Positions 39,808 to 52,393 of a stretch of 64,000 nucleotides of DNA are shown here, piece after piece. Origin of the DNA: Acorus gramineus (Eukaryota; Streptophyta; Magnoliopsida; Acorales; Acoraceae); NCBI GenBank assembly GCA_030737835.1, contig CM060856.1, positions 16,099,116-16,163,115 of the forward strand, written 5' to 3'. Both the position numbers and the translations under genes were made by a program. The first letter of the stretch is position 1. Every line of letters begins with the position of its first letter. Below the pieces are notes generated by a model. The model searched no databases. It saw only the letters and a program-made list of their open reading frames with translations, and was not told the DNA's origin.

Positions 39808-40261
39808 AAGTGTTTTAAAATCTGATCCCGTCCGGTTGAACCGGTTAAATCTTCACCCACTTAGAAGTGCGGTTCGTACCCTCAAAATCTGATTGTATAA
39901 AAATCGATAAAACCTAATCAATTCACTTGTTGAACCAATGGTTTTAGATAACCGACTGGTTCTTTATTCATAAAAAATATGATTGATTATTCATAAAAAG
40001 TTTATATTTTATATTTTAAAATCATATTATTGTGTTTTAAGTTTTAAAAATATTAAAATTAAGATTTGATAATTATTCAAAGATTTTTAAAACTATTTCA
40101 TATTTTTTAAAATGTATTTATTTATTTAGTAATAATAATAAATATTTTTATTATGTCATGATAATATCACGGTTCAAATCCAGTTGATCTAACGGTTGAA
40201 CCAGTAATCTTTATCATGTTCATTCTTCGGTTCAATGAACTATTTGATTTTTAAAACACTG
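39808..40261. mobile_element. Non-autonomous DNA transposon with AGTGTTTTAAAA ends
   Basis: The left end AGTGTTTTAAAATCTGATCC and right end TTTTTAAAACACTG are imperfect complements. Subterminal GGTTGAACCGG and CGGTTCAATGAAC motifs face each other. The interior is AT-rich and non-coding. The family is probably hAT-like; no clean target duplication was found. Confidence 0.5.
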
Positions 40262-40452
40262 CAATTTAGAAAATTATATATATCATTTTTTTCTATAAAG
40301 ATACATGTTTAATGGAGAACATCAAGTAAAATCTTGTGGGTGTTGCCAAAAAAGAATGCACTTAAAAGATGCAACATAGTATTACCTTAACTGTATTATG
40401 TGAGATATTTTTTCATACAATACAATAAAATAACGGGCATGCATGACATAAA

Positions 40453-41227
40453 GGGAGCCATGAGTTATCATATCCACCCTATTTATTTAAATTAAAATAT
40501 TGTATCTAACCAACCCCAAGTTTGATGTAGACGATGTTTTTTGTGTTTAGGACAGGTCGACATAGAATATGTCGATTGAAAACCACAAACCTTATTTCTA
40601 GTTTGACATAGATGATGTCTCATGTGGTTCGACATCGATCATGTCGATTGAGAACAAAGTCAAACAAATTAGTTTGTGATGATTGGTTGGAATATATCAA
40701 CAATGCTCATTTTTATTTTCTAGATTTATGAGATAAACATGTTGGCGATTGGATCACAGACATTATTATTCAAGCAGATTTGATTACATCAAATGTTTTA
40801 ATATTTTATCATAAAAGTAAGTTTAGGTCGTCAATGTAAAAGTCGACCTGATATAAATTTAGTGACAATAACTATGTCGATCCCATATCAAAAATTGAAG
40901 TACAATCTTCTAATCCCAATTTGACATGATTCATATCGAATCAACTTAAACACAGAAGACATCATTTATGTCGAATGAGAATGGACTAAGGTTTCTGGTT
41001 CACGATCGACATAATCCATATTGAACCACCTTAAACACAAAAAACATCATCAATGTTGAACAAAAAATAGAATGAGACTAAAGTTAAATTTCTAGTTTCT
41101 AATTGACCTGATCTATATCAAATCATTTTAAACACAAAAGACATTGTCTATATCGAACTCGTGGAATGAGTTAGATACAATTTGTTTATTTAAATAAATT
41201 GGGTGAATAAGATAACTCGTGCCATAG
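40453..41227. mobile_element. Element with long imperfect inverted repeats and TCGACAT motifs
   Basis: The outer arms (for example GCCATGAGTTATCATATCCA at the left, complement GGCACGAGTTATCTTATTCA at the right) match for well over 100 bp. Inside, a motif family like GTCGATATAGATGATGTC recurs many times in both orientations (40525-41160). The left breakpoint of the 13.84-kb duplication lies in its right arm (about 41154). Confidence 0.55.
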
Positions 41228-41836
41228 CTATAACCGTTCCCAACATGTCAACCTAAAAATTCATGTTCTTCAATTTCAAATTACAGTGTGGGAAGTCATT
41301 GCCTTTAATCATAATCGTGTGAAGAAAAATATAAGATCACAGGCTCCCCAAACATGGTTTAGGCCACTCACACGACCAGCTTTGGTAAGTGTCTTGAAAA
41401 CAATACCATTGAAATATTGGCTATATTCATAAACTTCACGGAATTTGTCTGATCACTTCGTTTTGCAAGCCCCTATCATTCTCCTTCTATTGAATCACTT
41501 TGTAATACTCCATTTCTGTGTTCATTCCTGAATATTCCAAACAAAATTTCTTATTCCATGAAATCTATCAGAACTGAATTTCTGAAAATTAAAAATTCTC
41601 TCGTTGAACTATAATTACCAAACTAGTCATTGTTGTAATTTCCCCTCGTCATTATTGGGGTTACATATGCAATCATACAAGTAAATGTAATGTAAAAATA
41701 TGATGCATGCAATTTGAACAAATGAAAAATGATGCTACTGTTGAATTTATATGGCAAGAACTACTGCTAGATATTGGAAACGGGAGAGTCGAACACTACT
41801 CTCACACGACAACAGCAATGTGTGCAAGCAGCGCAT

Positions 41837-44800
41837 TTAAGCAGATGTTAGTCCTTCTGGTAGTTCTTGATCCCCATGATTCTGTGTGAAAAATCTACGG
41901 CATGCATGAAAGACAGCTGAGTGGAATCCCGAGGGATTGTCTATGAATACGAAGTGCCCCGCCTGCATTTGCCAATTTTACTTAGCAAGATTTCTTTGAA
42001 TGTATATGTGTGCGTGAGTGAGAGAGAAAGAGAGAGAGGGAACCTGAGGGACCCGTATAATTTCACATGGGACCTTCATATCCTTGCGAGCATCTACTGC
42101 ACCATGATAATTCATCCAATCTTCATGACCATAAATAAATGTTGTTGGCACTTTCCAGTCTGCCGCACTGCAATCATAACATGGAAATTAGTCTCGGGAA
42201 GAAAAAAAAGAGAGAAAAACTCGTTTGTTAATGCAGTACATTTGATACAAATTCTTCTATTGAAGTTGATCTCTATATACACTAGAAAGACGGCAATACT
42301 CAGGATCTTCTGTTGTGCATGCACCGGCTGTAACCTACAGACCTATGAGATGAACAAAGCCAAGCTGGATCATTGTTTTGGCTCCCGAAAAGCAGTAGGG
42401 TTTTTTTTTTTCCGGTAAGCAGTAGCTCAACTGTTTACCTTCTCTTTCATCTATTTGTCTGGACATCAACTACAATAAGTAACATGATTCCAAAGGCGTA
42501 TTAAATACTGGTCATGTTCAAGGGAACCAAACTGACATGTCAACAATGTGTTGAAAAGTACAGAAATAAATCATAGATGCATTGAATAAGGATTATTTGA
42601 TTTTTAATAAAGGATGATCAGACTAGGTCTAAGAGAAAAAGAACTCACACAGGGTTGGCTTTTCGGCTAGAGGGCATAGGTTGCTCCCCATAGGTTTCAA
42701 GTTAGAATCTCTGGGCTATTCTGTTCATCCAAGGATTACCCAACTCTTATTGGGGTCCCTCATCATTTTAAAAGTCAGACCAGGAAAAACATAAGATGCC
42801 ATCTAGTGAAGAGACCAGCTTGGACTTGGGGCAAATATCCGAAAGAAGGAGAAGGGTAATGAGAGGACCATAATGTGAATGACAATCACTCTAGACATCT
42901 AGCCACGTGGAAGTCTCAAACAGCCAGTCATATATAAATCTAGATGATTTGGAACAGTTGCTTGGATGTTCAGATATACCAGATGATTTGAAGCAATCAG
43001 ATGTAATATACTGTCTGACACAAAAATGATTGTGCCTACTTTAGTGCTCATTGAATTAGAGAGCGATTCATCGAGGCCTAGAGTTGCTCGGCTAAACATC
43101 TTTGAGCCTATGAAGTCATTATAAAATTAAATGACAAAGAAATCTTTACCATTGAAAGCTAGCAAACAAACTTAACTTGATTTATTTTCCAAATAAAAAG
43201 AAATTAACCTCACTCGTAAGCTCTAACTAGAAGGAACTTAATCGTGCATATAACTATCAAAATTTGGCAATGTTTTTTTTTTCCTTTATTTTAAAAATAT
43301 CTGTACAAAGCTGTCACAAAAGATGTAAGCATGCATACATGCATTCGAATGAGAGGTGTCAGTTAAACTCATGGGAATGATTTATCAAGCTTCACTGATT
43401 TAAGATAACACAAGATCTCAATAAAGTGACATGGCAAGGAAAATTTAGAAGTGATGAATCTTGTGTTCTCATCTACTGATAACTTCATGCAACAATAAAT
43501 ATAGTAGAAATAATAACCAAAGCATAACAGCTTCTAACCTGTGGAGAAGAGGTTTTCGTGTAAATGCTCCAAAAGAAAAGATGTACTTCAAGCATAATTC
43601 TCCACTAGCTTTGGCAGCTAAAGTATGGTATGCATAATCTGCCCAAGGAACTTGATATCAGAAATGGAATGCATCATCTTATACATCGAGTCATTGATGG
43701 CCCGTACTGCAATAATGTGGCATTTATTGTTTTTGGATGTGTCAGCTGCATGTGCTTAAACAGCTAGATAGAGAAACAAAGAGAATAAAAAAATGGGTTA
43801 CCATATTTTACGAAGGTATAGAAAGTAGTACAGTTGTTAAAAGCTTAAACATCCACCCGGGCTTCTAGGTGCCCCTTAACTAGGTCCAGTATCTAGGACG
43901 CTAAGTACGGAGCTGCCACATTGCATGCAAGCCCACTTCTACAATAATGCAAGCCCACGAAGGTATGGAAAGTAGTACAGTCATAGCTTGTGATCATGTT
44001 TTTCTCTTTTAATAAGATACAAACAAAGATTGGTTTAATACATCTCTACAATAATGCACTTTAGATCTCTGTTAAGTATTTCTGCCTGAACTTTTAATGC
44101 TGGTCATGACTCTTTATGCAGGATAATTTATATTATTTTTATTTGCGTTGCTATTATAGATTATGTCAATACTGTTGTTCCGGTAATATGTTCTATAGTT
44201 AATTTCCTGAGCTCGCCTATACTCCACCTAAGCTACAGAAGGACTGACTACCTATGGTCCACTTAGTGCTGCCTTAACAAGCAGAACTAAAGAATTACAA
44301 ACATACTTCCAAGTTCCAACCACATCCTTTCTCTTGGGCGGTAATTTCCTCCACCCTTAGAGCTTGGGTCAAGATTGATATTCCTACTATTAATATGGGT
44401 AATCTTTGATTCGGGAGGTTATGTGTTGGGGCCATTCTTTGTAGCAAGGTCTTTATTTCCCTCTTACTCTTTTTTTAGGTTTTCTTTGTCTTTTGTATGG
44501 AGATCTCCTGTCTCCTCTTGTTCGGGGGCTTCTTTTACTAATAAGATCGCTCCTATATCTTCATCAAAAAAAATAAAAAGGTAGATGACCTGTATTCTTC
44601 CTTAATTAAGCTCAAGATGTATTTTAAACGTCTCAAAACTTCCTTCTAAGCAATCATGTAGGTTGCACAATGTAAACTATGGACTTATAGAAAGGTTTGT
44701 TGGTCATGGTTAACACATCCAAGGGGGGAAAGTAAAATAGTATCTGCTATATATGTCTAAGCCTATCAGACCAATCTAATTTTAGCAATCATCAGATCTC

Positions 44801-47800
44801 ACTTCGCAAAGCAAATGGTCAAACCAATGCATTATAATTAAGTCAAACTAAGCATGGATTAATTATTAGAATAAAAAAAATCATTTCACATGCCAAAACT
44901 GATAACCATGTTGCATTTACATAGCCAATAGCATGTTTTTAGACTACCTGTTAGCAAACTTGACTCCTCTTCAGTCAATATATCACCAATTGAATGTGAA
45001 CCGAATCTAGCACTTGTATACTTCCGAACCATACCAGGACCCCAACGGCCTAAACCTCTATCAAATGAAGATTAAAAAGCAAGCATAAGAATGTCAGAAA
45101 ACAATAAAATCAACTTATCATTTCAGATAATTATGAACAGTTTTTCTAATCCTTGACATGAGTTATCCAATCAATAAGACAGGAACCAAATTGAATTACA
45201 TTTCCATCAACATAAAAAAGGACCATAGCAGCATAAAAAAATTGCAGATAAGGTAGGAAACATCAAATTTCATGGTCAATACCAGTAATCCAGTATTTGA
45301 CACAATCAAATGAAATTAATTTCAAAATTGTTAAATCACAATTAAATAAAGATAGACCATGACTAGAATAAAAGTAATATGCATATTTAAATACAGTTGA
45401 TTTTGGTTTTGGCCCACTTGAGGTTTAGTTCAACATTGACAACATTCAAACCTCTGAAATCCATATAAAATATTCAGCAAAGATGATAAATTAAACCTTT
45501 CTGACAATTCAATGGTACTTACTTTCGATATCCCAAATTTAAGGAATTGTCTGACTGTTCTGTCATTGAAATTTACATTAATCCATCTTCTCTACAATGC
45601 TACATTAGTACACGAATTAATTTAACAATCTTGATTATTTAAATCGCCAAAATGAATGAAAAACAAAATCAACTATGCAAGATTCCCCCTAACACCAATT
45701 TAATTCTACTTCATCCGTATATATTTTTGAAAAAACAAGGTGAGGAAACCTACAAGACACCTATTCCTCACTTATGGAGCTCCAAAGAAGACCAGGTCAC
45801 GCTTGGAGGAAGGATATCTAAGGTAAAAATGCTCAACAAATGTGAGAATTGCTTGAAATATTAAAAAAAGAAGGGAGACAAAACTACATAACATAGTTGT
45901 CTGGGCGGCTAGGCGCACCTAGGCGGTGGCCAACCGCCTAGCCGCCTAGGCGCACCTAGGCGGCGCTTAATTAAGATTGTATTATTTAAATTGGTAATTA
46001 TATTAAAGTTATTTATCTGCTTATCCATTTTTTAATTTTTCCAGGAATATTACTTAAAATGAAGAATGCTATTTATAAATAAAGAACACGTGGATGTAAT
46101 TTATTAGTGCATGTCCATTTCAACAAAATTAATATAATCTAACCCTAGTGGCACTAAAGAAGGAGAAAAGGGGGAAGAGATTGAGGGAGAATAAGATAAG
46201 AGTTCAGAAATTTTGAGGAGAGATAGGAGGGAGAGACAAAAAATCAATAGAGACTCACTTGGGACCGGGAGAATTCGCTGCACCGTTGGCCGGCAAGGTA
46301 GGTGATGTTTCAATCTTTCGATTGTGTTTTTTTTTTCTTTTATTTTTTAGGTTAGGCGAGGGAATGGGCGGGCTAGGCGTGATTAAGGAGAGCTAGGCGT
46401 GATTTAGGGGGGTAGGCGGGCCTAAGCGCCCGCTAAATTAACATGCTATTAGGCGGGCGGTCGCCTAGGTCCATTGGACCGCCTAGCCGCCTAGGCGACT
46501 ATGCTACAGAAGCAAATATAACAAGTTTAAACAACCCATCTCCAACATATTTTGTTGGGCAAATTTGCTGTCGAGAAAAGAGTAAAAACTACAGCATAAG
46601 ATGACGATATACATGGAGAATACATGGAATGCAATTTGTAAATCTTAGAGAAGACAATGTAAGCCTAGAGGTGGATGTGGTTTGTGTAGGGCATAAAGGT
46701 GATGAATATGGTTGGCCTCTTGTGTTGACTGTTTTTTACTTTGGTTTTAATCACTGGAGATACCTTATCACCCGTTTCTTGGAGGTAAGGCCTTAAATCC
46801 TCCTCCATGTAGTGACAAAAGCAGCAGGGGGAATGATGTTTGAGTGGGGAAGCATCTAGCAAGACATACAAAAGGAATTTAAGTGTGGGAAGCTGGAGTG
46901 AACAACAAGGTATGAGTAGGAGAAAAAAAAATTATATGATTTTCTAAAACTTGAAAATGTATCATTTTGAGAACATGTGTACCAGGTTCCGTAATTATTT
47001 GTTTTTTTTATCTATTGGTCCTCAATCCATTTGAATTTATTAATTGCTAAATAATTTAATTCCAAGATCAATATGGTCCAGTTCATACACAGCTATCTAA
47101 GAAATTTCAAACAAAAACGTAAAGGTGAATGGAGAACAAGAGATGGAAAAACATCAAGAATGTTGGGATGATTCATGCTGTTCATCCCCAATGCAGTTTG
47201 CAGGGTTATCTGGTTTGGACTTAGGAGAATGGTCTATATGGAGAACTCATGGAATATCATGGGATTGGGGGAAGTGTATTTATGGTGTGAATTCAGTGAA
47301 GCAGTGGGAGGGGTGGAGTGATTGCATGAATTTTGTTAAGACTGTGAGGTAAAGGTAGTAGGAGTCTATTTCATTGCTCCTGGAGACAACTCATTTCCAA
47401 TTATAATTTAATCTTGTTGGAAAGGCCTAGGGTGTATTCCTTGGACCAATTGTAAGGTTCTCAGGTAACAGGACAAAATGCTCGATTTGAGCCTAGAGAG
47501 CAGTTGTGCAATACAATTGGAAAATAACAATATCAAGACACAATTTATTGTTTAGAACAGAAAATACTCCAGATTCTGTGTGTGTTGTTCATCCTATGCA
47601 CTTATCAGAAATGATATGCTAAAAAATAAACAAGGGAGAAACTCTCTTAAGGAAAATTACATTAGAAAACATCATCAGAGACATCATAGAAAAGTACCGA
47701 ATAACTGTCTGAGGAGTGAAATTGGATTCCCAAAGATGATTTAATATAACGCCTTTCCATGAGGCTCTAAACTTTGTCAGCCACTCTGACTTATGTTCTG

Positions 47801-50800
47801 TTTCTGATGAAAATCCGGCAGGACCAACCAAAATCAAGTGTTGAACATGTTCAGGGTGCTGAGAACATCAGAGATATCATTAACTAAGATACAAGTGCCA
47901 AACCATCTGAAAACGAAATAAGTTATGCCAAACAGTCACCTTGAGTGCATACTTTGCAGCGACATATCCTCCAAAAGAATGTCCAAGTAAAATAAAATTA
48001 CTGAGATTCTTGGCTTTACGCCACTCCTCAAAGGAATCGATAAACCATGCTTCGGTTTCTGTCATGAGAACATGGGAAAACGAATAATAAGAATTTACAA
48101 TTTATTTATACTGTTCTGGACAAAATATACAATGTGAAATCTATGATAATTGTTTCATTTAATTACTGAACCAACAAGCCTTCAAGATATTAACAATGGA
48201 AAATAAGTTGATAACTAGAACATTTATTGGACAAACAATATTTAACCAGTATAACTAGCTATAAATACGGTCATGGATATCTATATGGAGAGCCGAATAC
48301 TGAAATTTAAAAGGGTAATAACTCATGAGGTGCTGTTATCTAATATCATTCAAAGGAATGTTGTCCCTGAGAATGTTATATTAGATAGTTAAATTGAAAC
48401 ATAGCCTACAGCAGTTTTAAAATTGCGTAGGGAAACTGAAGATGACACTCTGGGATTCAGGAATTCCTTCTGGGGGTTCGGGGTTTTAGGGGGGGCCCCT
48501 TCCAAGTGTTTAGACCCTCTTTCTTTAATCTTCATTTAATATTTTATATGGAGATCCCTCGTGTGCTTTTGTTTGAGGGCTTCTCTCTTTAATAGAATTA
48601 CTCCTATATTCTACAAAAAGGGAGGTCAGGAGAATGACAACAAATATGGCTTACAAGCAGAGAACTTATATATTTTCCTCTATAAGTCTTTGCATTTTGA
48701 TGAAATAGTTACATAAATGATCAGAGTAGAATAGCCATTACCCGTACAATAAAGGAAATTAATCGACAGTATTTCTACGAGCCCAAATCTAATGCAAGTT
48801 ATGGAACAATGTATAACCAATTAAACGTCCATCTGTCAAATATCGTAATTAAACTTTCCCTGTGGCATCACATTTTCATCTTGAAAACAAAAACAGACCC
48901 ACATCACACACCATGCACTTTCATAAGGAATTTCCAAGACATTTGGTTATTGGCAGCTAGTCAGCATTTGTGTCTTGCTTCGGGCAACTTGGACAGTGGA
49001 GAATTTATCACCCCACTAATTGTAAACACCAGAATTCAGTAAATACTCGCACTGAAAATTTAACAAAACTATGAGTGCTATATTAAAAGTCTTCAATCAT
49101 ATTAAGTGAAATTTGATAAAAATCTCCAACTGGTTGATAATGAAAATTTCAATTTGAAATTCTAAGGTCGACAATAAAAAAACAAACTAAGATTTCCAAA
49201 CACATCTAGTTAACTAATTCAAATATAAAGCTTGACTGAAGTTGCATGATGAATGTCCAAAAATATGAAGTATCTGAAGGTCACATCTTTGTCTGATCCA
49301 TTTAATTTTATTTCCTCAAGAAAAAAAAAATCAGAAGATGGAGGAGTGCATTATCCAATTAACATCTCCCCAATATTTTAAAGAACTCAACAAGGCAAAT
49401 CTTGGATAGGCTTATTGTCAATTACAGAACAGTAGAAGCATGTCGAGAAAAGAGAAGAATGTTTCAGCACAACTCACCTTCTGTGCTTTTACATTTAAAG
49501 TCAGGACGACTTGATCCACCCCAGCTGAAAAGAAAATAATGAGATTAAGAATGATAGCTGCTATAAGCAGAGATAAATCTCCCATATACAGATAATATAT
49601 ATGCAAAGAAAGCTAATGAAAATTGTTAACAGAAAACCGGAATGTGTAATATAATGTATATAACGCTTACATGAAAAGTAAGTGTTATATATAATGCTTA
49701 CATGGAAAGTAAGTGCTACATGCAATCAATTTTGTGAAGCAGTAAAATCCAGAGGATTGCAAGAAGCTGACCATGCAATATTGTTGAGCATTCAAAAATT
49801 CAGAGCACTTGTAAAAAAAAAAAAATAGAAGAAAAGCCTGTGAATCTACCAGAAACCAAAGTTGTGAAAATAATTTATATATCAGGATGTATAAAGTTTA
49901 TGTACTGCTGGTCACGAGTATGTCTCATGTAAACTTAAACTTGAGAAGAAAAAAAAAGGCAAGAATATTCTTAATATCACAGAAAAACTTGACAAAGGTT
50001 AAAATGGGAATACTATATTATGCACAAATTCTTCTTCTAATAATATTATGCACAAAAAAAGTGTGTGATGGGAGACACCTTTGCTTAGGTGCTGAAGGAC
50101 AGGTGTATCACATGAAGGAAACCAACTTTTAATTCTTTCATCTGAAGAACCATCAATATAAAAAATCGGTCTTGCAAAAGAAATTTGCCCCTCAAAAATA
50201 GTTCTGCTAGACTTAATTTAGGCTTCTCCAAACATATCTCATTTAGAAAATGAACCAGACATGAGCATTTATTTGACTCATGCAGTAAGAACTCATCATT
50301 AAGAGTTCATTTAGCCTCAACTCACTTCACTTCATAAGCTCATTTAGATATATGAGCCGAGTAAAATATATGGGCTATATTGGCACTATCACTCACAAGG
50401 TTTACAATACCACAGGATGTCACTCAAACCACCCTGGCCGTCTTGGTGGAGTTCACATTTTTCTGACATGATTCTTGTCAAGGGAGTTGAGGAACACGTC
50501 ACTATAGTTTCGTCATTTTTTTTTTGAGATCTTTTCCTTCACCAGATTCGATGCCTGGCCGAGCGGATGAAGAGGACAAACCTTCACCTACTCAACCATG
50601 CTGGAAACTGGTTATAGTTTCATCATTTTTAGGGCAAAAAAAACCATTTCCCTTATTTTGATGTCATGATGGTCATGTCGAAAAGTCAGGAGCATGGTGG
50701 AAATAGAATTTTCTCCATGTCTAGAATGCCCTCCAACATGGAAACCGAACTTGATTTTAAAGCCTTAATTATGCTCCCCTGCTATATAGCTCATAGAGCT

Positions 50801-52393
50801 TTTCATTTTAAAGGAAAAAAAAGAACCTTGAACACATATAAATCAAGGGTCAAGTCTTTCTAAACAAGTAGATTCATGCTTGAGCCTTGAGCTCAGGTTG
50901 TATGATTAAATAAGTCAAGCTGATTGAAGCTCAAGCCCCAGCACCCCGAGCTCGAGCTCATTTTTCAGATTCTGAGCAGAGCTGAGTCCATTCTTGGCTC
51001 ATTCACCTTATCGAGGCCAATGCAGGCGACTTCCATTAAAAGTTATAGCAAGACGAAAGTGCAGTTTTTTCTAAAAGTTCAATGGACAATCTAAGTAAAA
51101 ATGGATCAACCTGTGAACAAAAGAAGAACAAACACAACAGAGAGAAGCAAAGCACTCATCTAGTAAACGAGTTTTTTAGTGGCAAAACTTGTATAGAAAA
51201 ACCACAACAAGAATTCCCAAGACATTGTCTAATCCCAACAATTATCCAAAGCAGCGTTTACTAAAAATCATCACATATGAACAAACAAGAAATCATACAA
51301 AACAATATATAAGTCAATCAAATATGTCATCCAAATGAAGAACAGAAGTCAAACTCACCCAAGCTGGTCAATTGCGACAACCCTGAAACGGCTGGCAAGG
51401 GCATCAAAATTTCGGAAGAAGAACCCATGAGAGGCGCCATACCCATGAACCATGACAAGAGTGGGGGAGTTCTCCTTGCTATCAAATGTGACTGTATTAA
51501 TATATCTTGGCTGATCGCTGGACGACCTGAACCATCTCACCATCGAGCCAGGTGGCCCAGAACCAATATTCACATGTTCCTGAACATACGGGGTTCTGCA
51601 ATCCATTATAGTTCACAAAATCAGCCATTTAATCACATATTTCATCATCCCCAAAAACATAACGAAAAAATCCAATTTAATAATCCATGTCAATGTATTT
51701 GAGTGTTGATACAAAAAAAAAAAAAGGAAGCAAGATTTGACCGATATCCATGATACAAAAAAAAAAAAAAAAAAAAAAATTTTTTTTGCAGAATTAAGGA
51801 CACACAATATTGATTTCAATCAGAAAATTAACAATTCTACTATATTGAGGAGTACGAAATTGGACATTGAAATACTTACACACATAATTCTCCCCAAAGA
51901 CAAACTCTTTTTGTAATAAAACAATATATTGATATGAAAAAAAAAAAAAAAAATACAATTCTACCATTTAGAGAAGTAGGGAATTCAAACATTTAAATAT
52001 TCAGATACAAAATTCTCCCCAAAGAGAAAATCTTTTTTTTGTATTAAAGCAATGGATTCTTCAAAATCCAAACAATCGACCAAATTAATTACAGATTCCA
52101 CAACACACATACAGCCAATGTTCAAAGAAATCTGAACCAAACACACATAAATCAAATGGAGTCTTATTCAATCCAGGAAAGTTAGGGTTTTATTCAGTCG
52201 AGGATTACTTGACGAGAGAGAGAAGACGCCGCTCGGCGGCGCTGATCTCCTCGGCGGAGGTGGGGATCCACCGGAGGACGGACGGCCAGATGGACCTCCT
52301 CGCGGCGGCGGACTCTGCCGCGTTCGAACTCCCGATCACCTCTGCCATACTCGCTATCGTTTTGAGAGACCACCGACCAGAGCCGTTCATCAA
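41837..52393 (-). CDS. CGI-58: CGI-58/ABHD5-type alpha/beta hydrolase and lysophospholipid acyltransferase, nine exons
   Basis: Plant homologue of CGI-58 (Arabidopsis At4g24160 type), a lipid-droplet/cytosolic alpha/beta-hydrolase protein with lysophosphatidic-acid acyltransferase and lipase activities that affects neutral-lipid turnover. Exons: 52209-52393, 51359-51595, 49478-49524, 47940-48058, 47698-47858, 44948-45057, 43539-43638, 42044-42167, 41837-41962. All introns are GT-AG and the joined frame gives 402 aa. Visible marks: RWIPTS near the N-terminus, TPYVQEHVNIGSGPPGS, oxyanion motif HGYGAS (112-117), nucleophile elbow GHSFGG with S184, D336 in YGHEDWM, and H364 in GHFVFID. The last motif doubles as the HX4D acyltransferase motif (H364-D369). 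S184 is Ser, as in plant proteins, unlike the Asn of mammalian CGI-58. The start could be Met1 (52393), Met2, or Met16 (MAEVIGSS). A second copy follows downstream. Confidence 0.93.
44375..44580 (+). mobile_element. LINE 3'-tail fragment in CGI-58 intron 6
   Basis: Contains GGAGATCTCCTGTCTCC, GGGGGCTTCTTTTACTAATA and a terminal A-rich run, matching the tails at 36470-36545 and 48545-48615. The open frame here is not a gene. Confidence 0.35.
45892..46503. mobile_element. hAT-type element with CCTAGGCG-rich ends, in CGI-58 intron 5
   Basis: A 612-bp insertion with termini CATAGTTGTCTGGGCGGC and (complement) CATAGTCGCCTAGGCGGC. Repeated CGCCTAGGCG/GCGGCTAGGCG palindromic motifs fill both subterminal regions. 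Flanks are CTACATAA (45884-45891) and CTACAGAA (46504-46511), an 8-bp duplication with one change. The 8-bp duplication, CA...TG ends and subterminal repeats fit a non-autonomous hAT. It carries no transposase. Confidence 0.7.
48474..48622 (+). mobile_element. LINE 3'-tail fragment in CGI-58 intron 3
   Basis: GGAGATCCCTCGTGTGC...GTTTGAGGGCTTCTCTC...TTAATAGAATTACTCCTA followed by A5 resembles an L1-type 3' end. It is preceded by a G-rich stretch (48475-48500). The copy in unit 2 is at about 62314-62465. Confidence 0.35.

Noticed and set aside
41921..42418. 165-codon plus-strand open frame (and the 194-codon counterpart at 55763-56347)
   Set aside because: They are antisense to CGI-58 exons 8-9 and the intervening intron; the minus strand explains the sequence through a conserved protein.
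47125..47352. 75-codon Trp-rich frame, repeated at 60970-61197
   Set aside because: It lies in CGI-58 intron 5. Its conservation only reflects the recent duplication, and no family is recognised.
47125..47352. A possible exon inside CGI-58 between exons 5 and 6
   Set aside because: Exons 5 and 6 join in frame (codon CG|A) to give the continuous conserved protein; adding this segment would break the family alignment.
50220..51010. GAGCTCGAGCTC palindrome (50948-50959) and GAGCTC-rich sequence in CGI-58 intron 2 as a transposon
   Set aside because: The wording resembles hAT subterminal repeats, but I could not find matching ends or a target duplication.
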